A DNA stretch of 64,000 bases, from contig NZ_MCNV01000016.1 of assembly GCF_001718195.1 (NCBI RefSeq), forward strand, positions 1-64,000. The letters run 5' to 3'. The position numbers and the translations under genes are program-made. This stretch comes from Paraburkholderia nodosa (GTDB taxonomy: Bacteria > Pseudomonadota > Gammaproteobacteria > Burkholderiales > Burkholderiaceae). Positions 33,687 through 43,601 of this stretch are shown here, one piece after another (position 1 is the stretch's first letter; the number at the start of each line of letters is the position of its first letter). The notes beneath the pieces are model-generated. The model saw nothing but the letters and a program-made list of their open reading frames with translations, had not been told where the DNA came from and ran no database searches.

Positions 33687-34044
33687 CGCTGACCGGCCGT
33701 GCTGCTTGATGCTCTCTAAATCGCTGTGCTAACAATCGCACGTTTGGTCCTTAATGGTCCAAGTTGACGAGAACATCGAGGTCATTCCTTTTCAAAGACG
33801 AGCGTGAAATCGCTGTTATGCAAAATGATCACGAGCACTTCCAAGGTTTTACCGGGTCGTGCAGACGTAGCACCTAACATTGACGGTGGAGATTGCTGAA
33901 GCCGGGCAGCCTCTCAGCCGCAAGCCGTAGGGGATTCAGCCCCCGATAGCCGTCGCTCGAACGTCGGACAAACGAATTCTGGCGGCGAGCGAGTCGGCGG
34001 CGGCTGCCTGTCACTTCGCTAGCAAGCGGTTGACGCATGGCACG

Positions 34045-35046
34045 TTATCCCGCCATACCTCGCGTTTCCGCTGCAATATACGTGCTGTATATCGCTTCTA
34101 TTGGGTCAACACTAAATCCCGCCGCGCGCCACGCATCGATCCCACCTGTTAGCGGCAACGCAGTCTGGACGCCAGCGCCTCGTAGGCGCTTCGCCATCCA
34201 TGCCGCTGATACTTCTCCGGGACATGAGCAATAGATCACCATCGTTCGACGAGTGCCAAATTCGTTGACGATCTCATACGCTCTGCGTTCATCGACATAG
34301 ATTGAGCCAGGAATGACAAAGGGATCGAGGATGCGTCGCTCATGCGATCTAATGTCGAAGACCACAGGTCGCGGGTCACATGACTGGAGAACATGCAACT
34401 CGCCCGCCGTAATCCGAGCAGTTTCAAGAGCTCTTGCGAGCAGTATCCGTCGCAAATAGCGATAAAGAATATAGGACACCAGTCCCACAGCAACCACAAC
34501 TAACGCCTGCCATCCAAGCTGGGAAAATATCCGAAATATCAAGTCAATTTGTGCAGAAAATAGCGCACCCATAGTCAGCCCAACAAATGCCCAAAGGCAG
34601 ATCCCGATACAGTCGTAGGATATGAACACACGTAGCCTAACTGCCATAGCGCCACACAACGGCACAGAAACGAGGGACAATCCTGGTAGAAACCGGGCGA
34701 CGATCATGACACGGACTCCCCAACGCCCGAAGAATCGCTCTGTCTTTCGAACACAGGTCTCTCGGGACATCGACAGCTTACATATTGTTTGAAGTGTGCG
34801 CTCACCGTACCGCTTGCCGCCTTGAAACCAGACAAAGTCACCGATCGAACCTCCCACGACAGCTGCTGTCAGCATGATTGAGAAATTCGCCAAAGTCGAA
34901 GAAATCGCGTGCGTTGAGATGGCAATGCTCGCACCGATGGTGATTAAAGTCGGGATGGCGGGCAACGGCAAACCAAGTGACGAGCCAAGAACGTTCAAAA
35001 AGACTATCAGTGCGCCGTATCGGGAAATTAGTTCATGTGACAACAT
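34045..35046 (-). CDS. DedA/VTT-domain membrane protein fused to a rhodanese domain
   Basis: A 333-residue fusion. Residues about 1-195 are a DedA/VTT-type membrane domain (LGSSLGLPLPAIPTLITIGA; GGSIGDFVWFQGGKRYG; RFFGRWGVRVMIVARFLPGL), a family linked to phospholipid flipping and proton-coupled transport. Residues about 215-320 are a rhodanese domain with VFDIRSHER and the active-site loop VIYCSCPGEVSAAWMAKRLR. AGGAG lies before the ATG at 35046. The pairing suggests sulfane-sulfur sensing or transfer coupled to a membrane transporter; experimental function is unknown. Confidence 0.9.
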   Translation of the reverse strand: MLSHELISRYGALIVFLNVLGSSLGLPLPAIPTLITIGASIAISTHAISSTLANFSIMLTAAVVGGSIGDFVWFQGGKRYGERTLQTICKLSMSRETCVRKTERFFGRWGVRVMIVARFLPGLSLVSVPLCGAMAVRLRVFISYDCIGICLWAFVGLTMGALFSAQIDLIFRIFSQLGWQALVVVAVGLVSYILYRYLRRILLARALETARITAGELHVLQSCDPRPVVFDIRSHERRILDPFVIPGSIYVDERRAYEIVNEFGTRRTMVIYCSCPGEVSAAWMAKRLRGAGVQTALPLTGGIDAWRAAGFSVDPIEAIYSTYIAAETRGMAG

Positions 35047-35073
35047 ACTGCGCTCCTTGGATTGCCTACGCAC

Positions 35074-35854
35074 GCACTCTCCTCAGGATGAGTCAAGCCG
35101 TTTCTAACTAACGGGCATTGCCCGAGCATCATCCCCTCTACTCAGAGAAGTGTTTCTTAGATAAAAAGCGATATACACAAGATGCCGGCTTAACTCAGTT
35201 AATTTAACGACAATGCACAGGCGATCTATTGATGAAAATTACTTGTATCCATCGACCAACGAGACGACCTCAGTTGTCAACGTTTCCGCAAATCATTACT
35301 GCCAGTATCATCGCCCTCGCGTTTGCGGGAGTTGGTCGCGAAAATGGCTTAAATACCTCATCACCGCGGCCGATGATTCGTCCGCTAATTGCGCAAACGC
35401 CTGCATGACGCGCTACGCCCAGCCGCCATGTTTGATTGCCGAAGCAGCCCAGCGTCGAGTCACTCCAAGCCACCGTTACGGTCGTTGGAGTTGGACGCTC
35501 TATCAAACGCACGGACGCGCTCGCCGATGGTCGAGCGCGACCCTTTGAGGTTCGACGATTCACACTGTTTGCTGCGACGCACTCCGGTGTAGTTGGACCG
35601 GCATACTCCCTTGCCAACAAGCTGATCGTCCGTAACCAGGGATCGAGTAATAGGGTAGCCATATTAGATCTAGAAAGTCTCTTGTCGAACACGACTCACG
35701 AATAGCAGTCGACCTACCTCAACCAGAACGGCGACGAAATGCATGCCACGAGCCTGGCTTTCTTAATGCCTCCGCCAGCACTTCATGGGTGGTATCCCGT
35801 CGAGATTGAACGGCTGGAAAAGTTGAATCATGTTGGATTTCGCGGTGTGCTGAC
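35074..35854. other. Gene-free stretch
   Basis: Nearly 800 bases between the DedA-rhodanese gene and the end of the peroxiredoxin gene. Frames of 60-140 codons exist on both strands but none looks like a protein to me, and no clear terminator or repeat is seen. Confidence 0.4.
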
Positions 35855-36586
35855 TCAGCCCTGCAGGTACAGCTTGAGCGCTTCGGATCCGCCAATATGC
35901 CGGCCGTTGATGAATACTTGCGGCGCGGTGGTGCTGCCGGATACTGCACCGAGCACTTTCCCACGGATTTTGTGATCGAGCGGTACATCGACGTAGTCCA
36001 TCTTGCGATCCGACAGCAACTGTTTCGCCTTAGCGCAATAGGGGCAGCCAACCTTCGAAAACACCACAATCTGGTCTGGACGCAGCGCGTTCGGCGCCGC
36101 ATAGTTGAGCAGTGTGTCGGCATCCGACACCTTGAAAGGGTCACCCGGTTCGTCAAGCTCGATGAACATCCTATCCACTATGCAGTCCCTTACCAGCATC
36201 GAATAGCGCCTGCTGCGCTTGCCGAACCCCAGGTCAGTTTTGTCCACAAGCATGCCCATGCCGTCAGTGAACTCGCCATTGCCATCTGGAATCATCACAA
36301 TGTTCCCGCATTCCTGGTCCCTAGCCCATTCGTTCATCACGAAGGCGTCATTGACGGACACGCAAAGGACAGCATCCACGCCTGCAGCACGGAACGCGGG
36401 AGCCAGCTCATTGAAGCGCGGAAGGTGGGTCGAGGAACACGTAGGGGTGAATGCGCCTGGTAGCGAGAACACAGCAATCGTTTTGGCGTTGAATAGTTCG
36501 GCAGTGGTCACGTTCTTCCATGCGTCTTCAACACGCATGCGGAACGTCACGTTCGGAATGCGTTGACCTTCACGGGATTGGGGCAT
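35855..36586 (-). CDS. Peroxiredoxin-glutaredoxin hybrid (Prx5 type)
   Basis: A 243-residue natural fusion of a peroxiredoxin-5-type domain (residues about 1-160) and a glutaredoxin domain (about 170-243). The peroxidatic Cys50 lies in SLPGAFTPTCSSTHLP; the glutaredoxin active site is SKVGCPYCAKAKQLL (Cys181 and Cys184), with the cis-proline region TTAPQVFINGRHIGG. Such hybrids reduce peroxides directly with glutathione, as shown for Haemophilus and Vibrio proteins. GGAG seven bases before the ATG at 36586 decides the start over an upstream ATG at 36598. It stands alone with no regulator beside it. Confidence 0.93.
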   Translation of the reverse strand: MPQSREGQRIPNVTFRMRVEDAWKNVTTAELFNAKTIAVFSLPGAFTPTCSSTHLPRFNELAPAFRAAGVDAVLCVSVNDAFVMNEWARDQECGNIVMIPDGNGEFTDGMGMLVDKTDLGFGKRSRRYSMLVRDCIVDRMFIELDEPGDPFKVSDADTLLNYAAPNALRPDQIVVFSKVGCPYCAKAKQLLSDRKMDYVDVPLDHKIRGKVLGAVSGSTTAPQVFINGRHIGGSEALKLYLQG

Positions 36587-36599
36587 GATGGACTCCATA

Positions 36600-37414
36600 A
36601 GTAGTCACGGTCCGGATTTGGCAACGGCGTCGGACAACTGCGTCGAGGTGGGTAGGGGGAGTAACGTCTGCCCTCCCCCGTACATAGATTCTGCCGCTTA
36701 TGAGACAAATGTGGCAGCTCAGGCTTTCGAATTCAGTCTCTCAAGAAGGCCAACAGATCCCGGTTCAATTGATCCTTGCGGGTTTGCGGGAAAATACCGT
36801 ATCTGCGCAATTTCCCGTATGGGCGCCATCACTCAGCAACGCGGAAAATAGGTCGAACAACTTCCCAACATGCAGGGAATGCTCGGCGCACGAACGCGTT
36901 TCTCCTCTGCAATCCTCTCGCGGAAATACGCGCTCGAACAAATTGTCGATTTCGACAGCAATCTGCGCGACCCGTGACACCTCCTCTTCGCTGCCTCTCC
37001 GGAAAATAGAATTCCGCGGGACATTTCGAAGAATCTCAGAGGGATCCTATCTTCGACCAGTGCATTCGTCGAGCCTATGCCTTTCACGCCACCTATGCCT
37101 TCTGAACGAGATACCGGAAGAACCTCGTGCCCTCGTCCGAAAAGCGGTGGACCACCGTGGTTCCGATGAGCCCGCTGCCATCAATCATTACAAAGCTTCA
37201 TGATCGCGCTCCGAGGTTAGATCTGCATCGGGATCCGGTAAGTGAATTGCACTCGACCGAATGGCTGGACTACTCGCAGCGCGCCCACTGCTTCTATTCG
37301 CCGACGACCCATGTAGCGCATCGTAGGCTTACGGTTGGCTACGCAATAGACCAGCAGACCGAACCAACGTGTTGTCCAGACCACAACAATCAACCGGAGA
37401 CCAGCGGGGGAGCA
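36600..37414. other. Gene-free stretch with possible minus-strand remnants
   Basis: No convincing gene. On the minus strand a 31-codon frame ending near 37105 reads MIDGSGLIGTTVVHRF, which recalls the start of an extended SDR, and another frame (36765-36980) reads like protein without a proper start. Both are too short to assign. Confidence 0.35.
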
Positions 37415-38376
37415 CTAAATTGAACTACTCAAGTCGAGTGCTCTAATTCGCACAGTCATGTAGTCGAGGAGAACACTTACGTGGGGCGGCAATTGCTTGC
37501 ACATCCGATAGCATGCGTAGTGACCTCTGTCGTCCGGTGCGTATTGAGCTAGACACGCAAGGAGACGCCTTTCACGCAGTAGCACACTTGCCTGATAGGC
37601 GGGCAACTGAGCAATGCCCTCCCCGTCCAACACCGATTGCAAGACGAGATCCGGGTCATTGAATGTAAGCAAGGCCCTCGGGACCGTCTTTTGGCTCACC
37701 CCGCCCGTCTTGAATTCCCACTCGGCAACGCGACCGGATGCCGTTCGGACATTAATGCAGCGATGGCCGCTAAGCTCATCCACAGTGCGTGGCAAGCCGA
37801 GCTCGCGAGCGTAGGCAGCCGATGCGCAAACATGTAGCTGCATGGGTATGAGTTGCCTCGCCACAATTCGAGCGTCATCCATTCGATCATCACAAAACGC
37901 GATGTCGATTCGATTTGCGGTAAGGTCCGGGGCGATATCTTGGAGCCAAAAGTCGATCGCTATATCTGGATACTTAGCACGGAAACTAGTTAACAGCGGC
38001 CCAACAATTCGGCGGCCAAACCCCGTCGTAGAGCAAATTCGCAAACGTCCACAATGCGGATCACGGTGAAGTACACGCATCACTTCATTTTCCTGGGGCA
38101 ATCCGGTCGATTTCCTGACGGCAGTTCTCTCGTAGATGAGTTCGCCCTCGCGCGCCAATGAAATACTTTGTGTCGACCTCGAAAATAGCCTAGCATTCGG
38201 CCGCGCCCCCCGCTCCCGCAATTTTCGACTCGCCGAGGCGGGTCGACTCGAAATCCGTCACTGGCCTTCGAGAACCTACCTTCCTTCACGACGGCAGGGT
38301 ATTCAATGATGCCAAGATAGCTGCTAGTGAAACTGCAGGCGAGTGAGCCTTGGCCGGCCGCGGCTCGGAGGGACAT
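37415..38376 (-). pseudogene. Frameshifted LysR regulator
   Basis: The effector domain is intact in one frame (CSTTGFGRRIVGPLLTSFRA; FCDDRMDDARIVARQLIPMQ; INVRTASGRVAEWEFKTGG), but the helix-turn-helix half lies in another frame and is damaged (FTSSYLGIIEYPAVVKEGRF, then SKASDGFRVDPPRRVEN in place of the usual helix-turn-helix core). It is a paralogue of the LysR protein at 25014. It has a ribosome-binding site (AGAGGA) and ATG near 38376, so the gene was once complete. 38377-39026 holds nothing recognisable. Confidence 0.75.
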
Positions 38377-39026
38377 TTTCCTCTGGACAAGAGAAAGTCC
38401 CATAGAGCATGCGCATCGTCGATATGAGCGGTGATTCGCTCCAAATCGACGACGTCCCGCGCGATGCGGCAACAAATCACCAAGGCGAAACCTCACCGAA
38501 AGGTCGGAACTACGTGCACCCGACGAATAGGTAACGTAGACGTGCTGTGTGAATGTCATCGTCGTTTCAACGCCAAGATACCGACAGGTAGTTGGAGGGA
38601 ATCATAGTGTTGTCCTCTCGACAACAGTGCCGTTTGCCATTGTCGATGAATTTTGGTAGCAAGACCCGCATTCGGTAGCCGGTAGAGAACCGGTCGAAAC
38701 GTATATCAACCCTCCTAATGGCTGGTCCATGACCTATTCTTCTATATCGCCATTTTCCTGCCAGCTAAAGCATAGCTGTGGCATCTAAGTGCGGCAGAGT
38801 CAGGATATGCAGCGGTATATAAGACGGTGTGGAGGTCAAGTTTGTGACAGCAAGGTCAGTATTCTTCCTGACCCGCCGTGCGTGGCGGCTCATGTTTTTG
38901 ATTTGACGAGTACAGTTGTGCCAACCACGCCAAGCGACCTAATTTGGTGTGCCAACGGTAGCGGCTACTGACTAGATGTAGCTAGCATCCAGTGAAGGGC
39001 GGGTCATCTCGAAAGGAGATATCGCA

Positions 39027-39638
39027 ATGCGAAGAACAGCAGTGTCAATTGAATGTCAAGCGTGCTGCGCCTACGGCGACGAGATGCTCGTCGGGACTTC
39101 CGTCGTCTCTTCGATGGGACTAGAAATCGACCAACGCTACTGGCCGAATTGCATCCATCGTGAGCAACAGCATTCCACCCGGCACCAGTGGGCTTTCGAG
39201 CTGTCTTTCAACGCTGGACTTTACGAGTTGCAGGACGAAGATTTCCAGTCGGCGGTTTCTTACTTCTCTCTAAGCTTGCAGCATTCTTACGAATTTTATC
39301 TTCGTGCCGCGGCGTATCAAGATGGAATCAATAAGGAGCGTTTCGATACGGCGTGGAGAATTCTATCTGATCGTCCAGACCTACAGTTCGAAGCCTATGT
39401 AATTTATTACCGTGCGGCGTTCGGGTTCGCCCCGGACCAATTGTCTGACGTCCATAGGGTGATGCGCCAGACAATCGCGGAAGACACCGTGGTCTTGACA
39501 CGTGCGGAGGTTGTTTCATTGGCCCAGTTGGTTCTGAATGCGCTTCAACTGGCTACGGCAGACGCGAGGCATGCATTTCCCGAAGGGTTTCAGCGCGTCA
39601 AGGATGAACATACCACTGAAGCAATACCCAGGGTCTAG
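39027..39638 (+). CDS. Uncharacterised 203-residue protein
   Basis: AGGAGATATCGCA before the ATG makes translation likely. The N-terminus has several cysteines (IECQACCAYGDEM, NCIH). The core (WAFELSFNAGLYELQDEDFQ; SAVSYFSLSLQHSYEFYLRA) resembles a widespread family of hypothetical proteins in which an alpha-helical sensor-like domain starts with a SAL..F..SLE.FYEF pattern. No catalytic motif or membrane helix is visible. GC content is lower than in neighbours, suggesting a mobile-element origin. Function unknown. Confidence 0.65.
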   Translation: MRRTAVSIECQACCAYGDEMLVGTSVVSSMGLEIDQRYWPNCIHREQQHSTRHQWAFELSFNAGLYELQDEDFQSAVSYFSLSLQHSYEFYLRAAAYQDGINKERFDTAWRILSDRPDLQFEAYVIYYRAAFGFAPDQLSDVHRVMRQTIAEDTVVLTRAEVVSLAQLVLNALQLATADARHAFPEGFQRVKDEHTTEAIPRV

Positions 39639-39933
39639 CTGCATCTTTCCTGTGCGAACGAGGATGTACCGGACGCGCGCCTGATGTCGGAAGACCGGCA
39701 CATCGGGACCACCGGCTATAGCCGACAGTTTCTGTCGATCTCTGTTCGTCGTCGATTGTTGCCGTTCGGACAACATGATGGATGCATTCGCGATGCTACC
39801 GGTGCTCGCCTCTCTGCCTACAATCTTTCACACGGCTCGAAACGCGAGCAAAACGAAGCGCGCGGAACTCGCCGCCGTGCTCGTGTACCGCGCCGGTGCG
39901 GAGTGCCCCACTTAATGAACAGGAGTATTGAAG

Positions 39934-40866
39934 ATGAGCGAAACAACTCGCAATTTGCAACCGGTTATCGCCAAGCTCGGCAAGGAAGGTTCAGGCGAGC
40001 TCGTGCCTTCCCGCTACGCCGTGCGCGTGGGTGACGTCGACGTCGTGCTGATCAGCGATGGCATTCTGCCGCTTCCGACCTCAACCATGTCCACCAACGT
40101 GAGCGAAGCGGACCGCAACGAATGGTTCGACGGTCGCTTCCTGCAACGCGACATGTTCGACTGGGCGCTTAATATTGCGCTCGTGCGCAGCGGCGAACGC
40201 CTGATCCTGATCGACTCGGGTGTGGGCGACGGTTTCGAATACTTCACGCGTGCAGGTCGGTCGGTGATGCGCCTGGAATCGGCTGGCATCGACCTGGCTG
40301 CGATCACCGATATCGTGATTACGCATATGCACATGGATCACGTCGGCGGACTGAACGTTGATGGCGTTAAGTCCAAGCTGCGCCCGGACGTGCGCATTCA
40401 CGTATCTGCGGCCGAAGTGGAATTCTGGAAAAATCCGGACTTCAGCAAGACGGTGATGCCGGAAGCCGTTCCTCCCGCGCTCCGCAAAGCGGCTGCGAAG
40501 TTCACGGAACTCTACAGCGAAAACATCATGCAGTTCGATCAGACCGTCGAAGTCGCAACGGGCGTGTCGGCGCGCGTAACGGGTGGGCACACGCCGGGGC
40601 ATTGCGTCGTAGACGTCGCATCGAACGGCGAGAAGCTGACGTTCGCAGGTGACGCGATTTTCGAAGTCGGCTTCGAGAATCCCGAATGGCAAAATGGCTT
40701 TGAGCACGAACCTGAAGTAGCTATGGACGTGCGCATCGCGTTGCTCAACGAAGCGGCTGAGACCGGCGCTCTGCTGGCAGCAGCACATATCGCGTTTCCG
40801 TCCATCGGTCACATTGCAAAAAACGGCGACGGCTTTCGTTTTGTGCCGGTGCTGTGGGACTACTGA
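39934..40866 (+). CDS. MBL-fold metallo-hydrolase
   Basis: A 310-residue metallo-beta-lactamase-fold enzyme. Metal ligands are visible in VITHMHMDHVGGLN (HxHxDH), TGGHTPGHCVVDV, LTFAGDAIF and the late His in AAHIAFPSIGH. AGGAG before the ATG at 39934 sets the start. The sequence resembles quorum-quenching lactonase-like and arylsulfatase-like MBL proteins common next to LysR genes; substrate not determinable. No operon partner. A short frame (39775-39915) lies just upstream but has no ribosome-binding site. Confidence 0.92.
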   Translation: MSETTRNLQPVIAKLGKEGSGELVPSRYAVRVGDVDVVLISDGILPLPTSTMSTNVSEADRNEWFDGRFLQRDMFDWALNIALVRSGERLILIDSGVGDGFEYFTRAGRSVMRLESAGIDLAAITDIVITHMHMDHVGGLNVDGVKSKLRPDVRIHVSAAEVEFWKNPDFSKTVMPEAVPPALRKAAAKFTELYSENIMQFDQTVEVATGVSARVTGGHTPGHCVVDVASNGEKLTFAGDAIFEVGFENPEWQNGFEHEPEVAMDVRIALLNEAAETGALLAAAHIAFPSIGHIAKNGDGFRFVPVLWDY

Positions 40867-41712
40867 TCATCGACTAACAACCGATGGCAATTCTCAGAAG
40901 AGAATAAAAATAAGGCAATCTCTTCGCAATCCTGCTCGTACCTAGATTCTGGCTCTGAGTTGACGACTCTATTTCCGGTTCAAGTGAAATAAAGTCGTCA
41001 ATTAGCATATGCAGGAACGAATGTGTCAACTCACCTTCGCTTCCGATTCCCATAAAATCCTGGTCTAAGGTGCGATTCTGTGTACGTGACGCAGCCGAAC
41101 AGCTCCGCCATGAGCACGGCAGCCTCGCTTGGCATCAGGTTCCGTGGCGGCTGGTATCTCGCACGCCCTTCGACAAGATCTCCGTTGACGACAGCGCATC
41201 GGATCTGATCGACCAGCCAGCAGCGCATTTGTCGAAGTTTGCGCATGCGCCGATTCCGCGCCTGATTGACCACGAACGCGGCTGGCGCGGGCGACATCGC
41301 TGTGTCGCGGCGATGTCACTCGCGGCAGTTGATCGTCGCCCAAAATGACGTCGACGTACTCCCCCCTCGAGTCAAGCTACTCCAGACATCCAGCAATGGC
41401 TCGCGCTTCAGGTCCGATCTCGCCACAGATGATGAATGCCGTGCACGCGGGCTTTCGCCTTTTCCAACTTTGCATTTCAGAAGCACCGACGCAGCTTGCC
41501 AACGCGGGAAATCAGGGCGCTTTAAGCGGCCTTTTCAGTTTCCACTCTCGCGCATGCTCCCTTGATGGCCAACCCGAAGAGTACGCGTTAGGCCTACTCA
41601 GTTCAATTAGCCAATGGCTAACATCGAGTTAGCCATTTGGTGTATTCCAATGGTTTAGGGGTGCACGCATACTGGCCACGGCCGGACGACCACGTGCGCA
41701 AGCAGGTATCCG
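40867..41712. other. Gene-free stretch
   Basis: About 850 bases. A minus-strand frame at 41031-41297 (RKLRQMRCWLVDQIRCAVVN..) reads somewhat like protein but has no family I know. A small ATTCTC/GAGAAT hairpin (about 40890) follows the MBL gene and may end its transcript. From 40870 to 41030 the DNA is unusually AT-rich for the window. Confidence 0.35.
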
Positions 41713-42369
41713 GTGAGAATTAGCGCTAATGCGTATTTTATGAAATTCGCTTCGCCAGCAAGTTTTGCCGTAGTTCGCTACGCGGGGACTCCTGTGATTG
41801 ATGATTCTGGTTCGACGTTGATTGCCAGCGTACCGACGCAGTTCTTTAGGTCGGCGGCGAACAAGTCAACGCCAAATCCTGGACGACGTCCACACTATTT
41901 GCTACGCCAACCGCACGATGAGGAAGGCGGGCCGTCCTGGGAAGGTTTCGACTCGCTTCGTCTGTGCATCAACAACTGGAACTTCGACTTCGAAGGCCCG
42001 CTATTTGCTATCCCGGACGAGGTCAGGGGCGCATATCTTCGCGACCTGACATTGTCCGTTACGTGTGACGATCTGGGCAACTACCCGATCAGAACAACGA
42101 GTTATTTGTACAGCAAGGAAAGCGCATTCATTGGGGTCATCGATTTACGTTACTTCGGCGAAAACATGCGGCGCACCCATCGCTTCAATCTCGCGGCGCA
42201 TCGGCTCCCGGTTTCAACGCGTATGTCTGTTCGATTTTCGGTGGACGGCGGTGGTGCGCCGACCATCCCTACCCCTCCCTCCATCACGAGTGTAGCGGTC
42301 GCTCTCACGATAAGCGGCTCTTTCCAACACGACCAAGCAAGGACCATATGGGATACCAACAAGCGCTGA
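41713..42369 (+). CDS. Uncharacterised protein overlapping flgE
   Basis: A 218-residue frame from GTG 41713; an ATG at 41740 (MKFASPASFAVVRYAGTPVI) is an alternative start. It contains protein-like blocks (WEGFDSLRLCINNWNFDFEG; PLFAIPDEVRGAYLRDLTLS) but no family I recognise and no signal peptide. Its last 22 bases overlap the start of the hook gene in another frame, suggesting translational coupling. A role in secretion or assembly of the hook-like protein is possible but unproven. Confidence 0.5.
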   Translation: MRISANAYFMKFASPASFAVVRYAGTPVIDDSGSTLIASVPTQFFRSAANKSTPNPGRRPHYLLRQPHDEEGGPSWEGFDSLRLCINNWNFDFEGPLFAIPDEVRGAYLRDLTLSVTCDDLGNYPIRTTSYLYSKESAFIGVIDLRYFGENMRRTHRFNLAAHRLPVSTRMSVRFSVDGGGAPTIPTPPSITSVAVALTISGSFQHDQARTIWDTNKR

Positions 42370-43601
42370 GTGGTCTCGCGGCGGCGTCCGACGACCTGGG
42401 TGTCATCGGGAACAATATTGCCAACGCCAACACCGTCGGCTTCAAGCAATCGACTGCGCAATTCGCGGATATGTATGCCAATGCGTTTGCGACATCCGTC
42501 AACAATCAGGTCGGCATTGGAACGCAGCTTTCCGAGGTTCAGCAGAACTTCAGCAATGGCAATATCACCTCGACCGGATTGCCATTGGACGTAGCAATCA
42601 ACGGCAACGGCTTCTTCCTGCTTTCGAACAACGGCGCGACGACGTATTCTAGAAATGGAGTATTTCATCTGGACCCGAGTGGCGCGATTGAAAATGCCCA
42701 AGGTCAGAAGTTAATGGGTTATGGAGTCGATGCCAACGGGAACATCGTCAGGGGAGCTATCGGCCCCATCGTCATCTCTAACGCGGACCTCCCGCCGACT
42801 GCAACTACGACCATTCAGGCGTCGTATAATCTGAACTCCGGAGACAGCAACGTCGCGAACGCTACGTTCAGTCCGAGCGATCCGTCCAGTTACACGACCA
42901 GCCAGCAGGTCAACCCCTACGACTCGCTTGGCGACGACCAGCAGCCGGTCACTTTTTATTTCGCGAAGACAGCAACGGGTTCGTGGAATGTCTACGGCAC
43001 CTACGGTGCAACTGGTACCCCGGTTGGGCCAGGCGCGAATGGCCTCCTGGGAACGGTCACGTTCAATAGTTCCGGGCAGATTACCTCGCCGAGTCCCGCA
43101 ACATTTGCAATCAGCATCCCCAACGCTGCGGACAATGGCGCGACGACACAGAATCTCACGCTCGATTTGACCGGAACGACACAGTACGGCGCCAAGGACG
43201 GCGTCACCAATCTCGCCCTAGACGGCAACCCCGCCTGTCAGCTCACCGGATTCACGGTCGGGTCGGACGGCGTGTTGACTGGCACCTATTCGAGCGATAG
43301 GTATACGAGTACCCAGACACGCAATCTTGGACAGATCGTACTCGCAACGTTCAACAACCCAAACGGCCTCGTCGACCTTGGCGGAAACGCCTACGCGCAA
43401 ACCAATGAATCGGGTGCGGCTCAGATTTCGACGCCTGGTTCGACGACGCACGGCACACTTCAAGGCGGTGCGGTGGAGGAATCGAACGTCGAACTCACGA
43501 ACCAGCTCGTCGATCTCATCACCGCGCAACGCAATTACCAGGCGAACGCGCAGACCATTAAGACGCAGCAAAACGTGGATCAGGCACTCTTCAATCTCTG
43601 A
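42348..43601 (+). CDS. flgE: Orphan flagellar hook protein FlgE
   Basis: A complete 417-residue hook protein. The N-terminal rod domain is GYQQALSGLAAASDDLGVIG with NNIANANTVGFKQS, the middle carries a FlgE D2-type region (PTATTTIQASYNLNSGDSN; NPYDSLGDDQQPVTFYF), and the C-terminal coiled region ends NYQANAQTIKTQQNVDQALF. FlgE is exported by the flagellar type III apparatus and polymerises as the hook. No other flagellar gene is in the window, so this is a second or orphan copy. AAGGA precedes the ATG. Composition is less GC-rich than the surroundings. Confidence 0.93.
   Translation: MGYQQALSGLAAASDDLGVIGNNIANANTVGFKQSTAQFADMYANAFATSVNNQVGIGTQLSEVQQNFSNGNITSTGLPLDVAINGNGFFLLSNNGATTYSRNGVFHLDPSGAIENAQGQKLMGYGVDANGNIVRGAIGPIVISNADLPPTATTTIQASYNLNSGDSNVANATFSPSDPSSYTTSQQVNPYDSLGDDQQPVTFYFAKTATGSWNVYGTYGATGTPVGPGANGLLGTVTFNSSGQITSPSPATFAISIPNAADNGATTQNLTLDLTGTTQYGAKDGVTNLALDGNPACQLTGFTVGSDGVLTGTYSSDRYTSTQTRNLGQIVLATFNNPNGLVDLGGNAYAQTNESGAAQISTPGSTTHGTLQGGAVEESNVELTNQLVDLITAQRNYQANAQTIKTQQNVDQALFNL

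Noticed and set aside
36765..37105. Short minus-strand frames that look protein-like
   Set aside because: Too short to assign and lacking proper starts; possibly debris of an SDR gene.
39775..39915. 46-residue ORF before the MBL hydrolase
   Set aside because: No ribosome-binding site and no recognisable content; kept only as a note.
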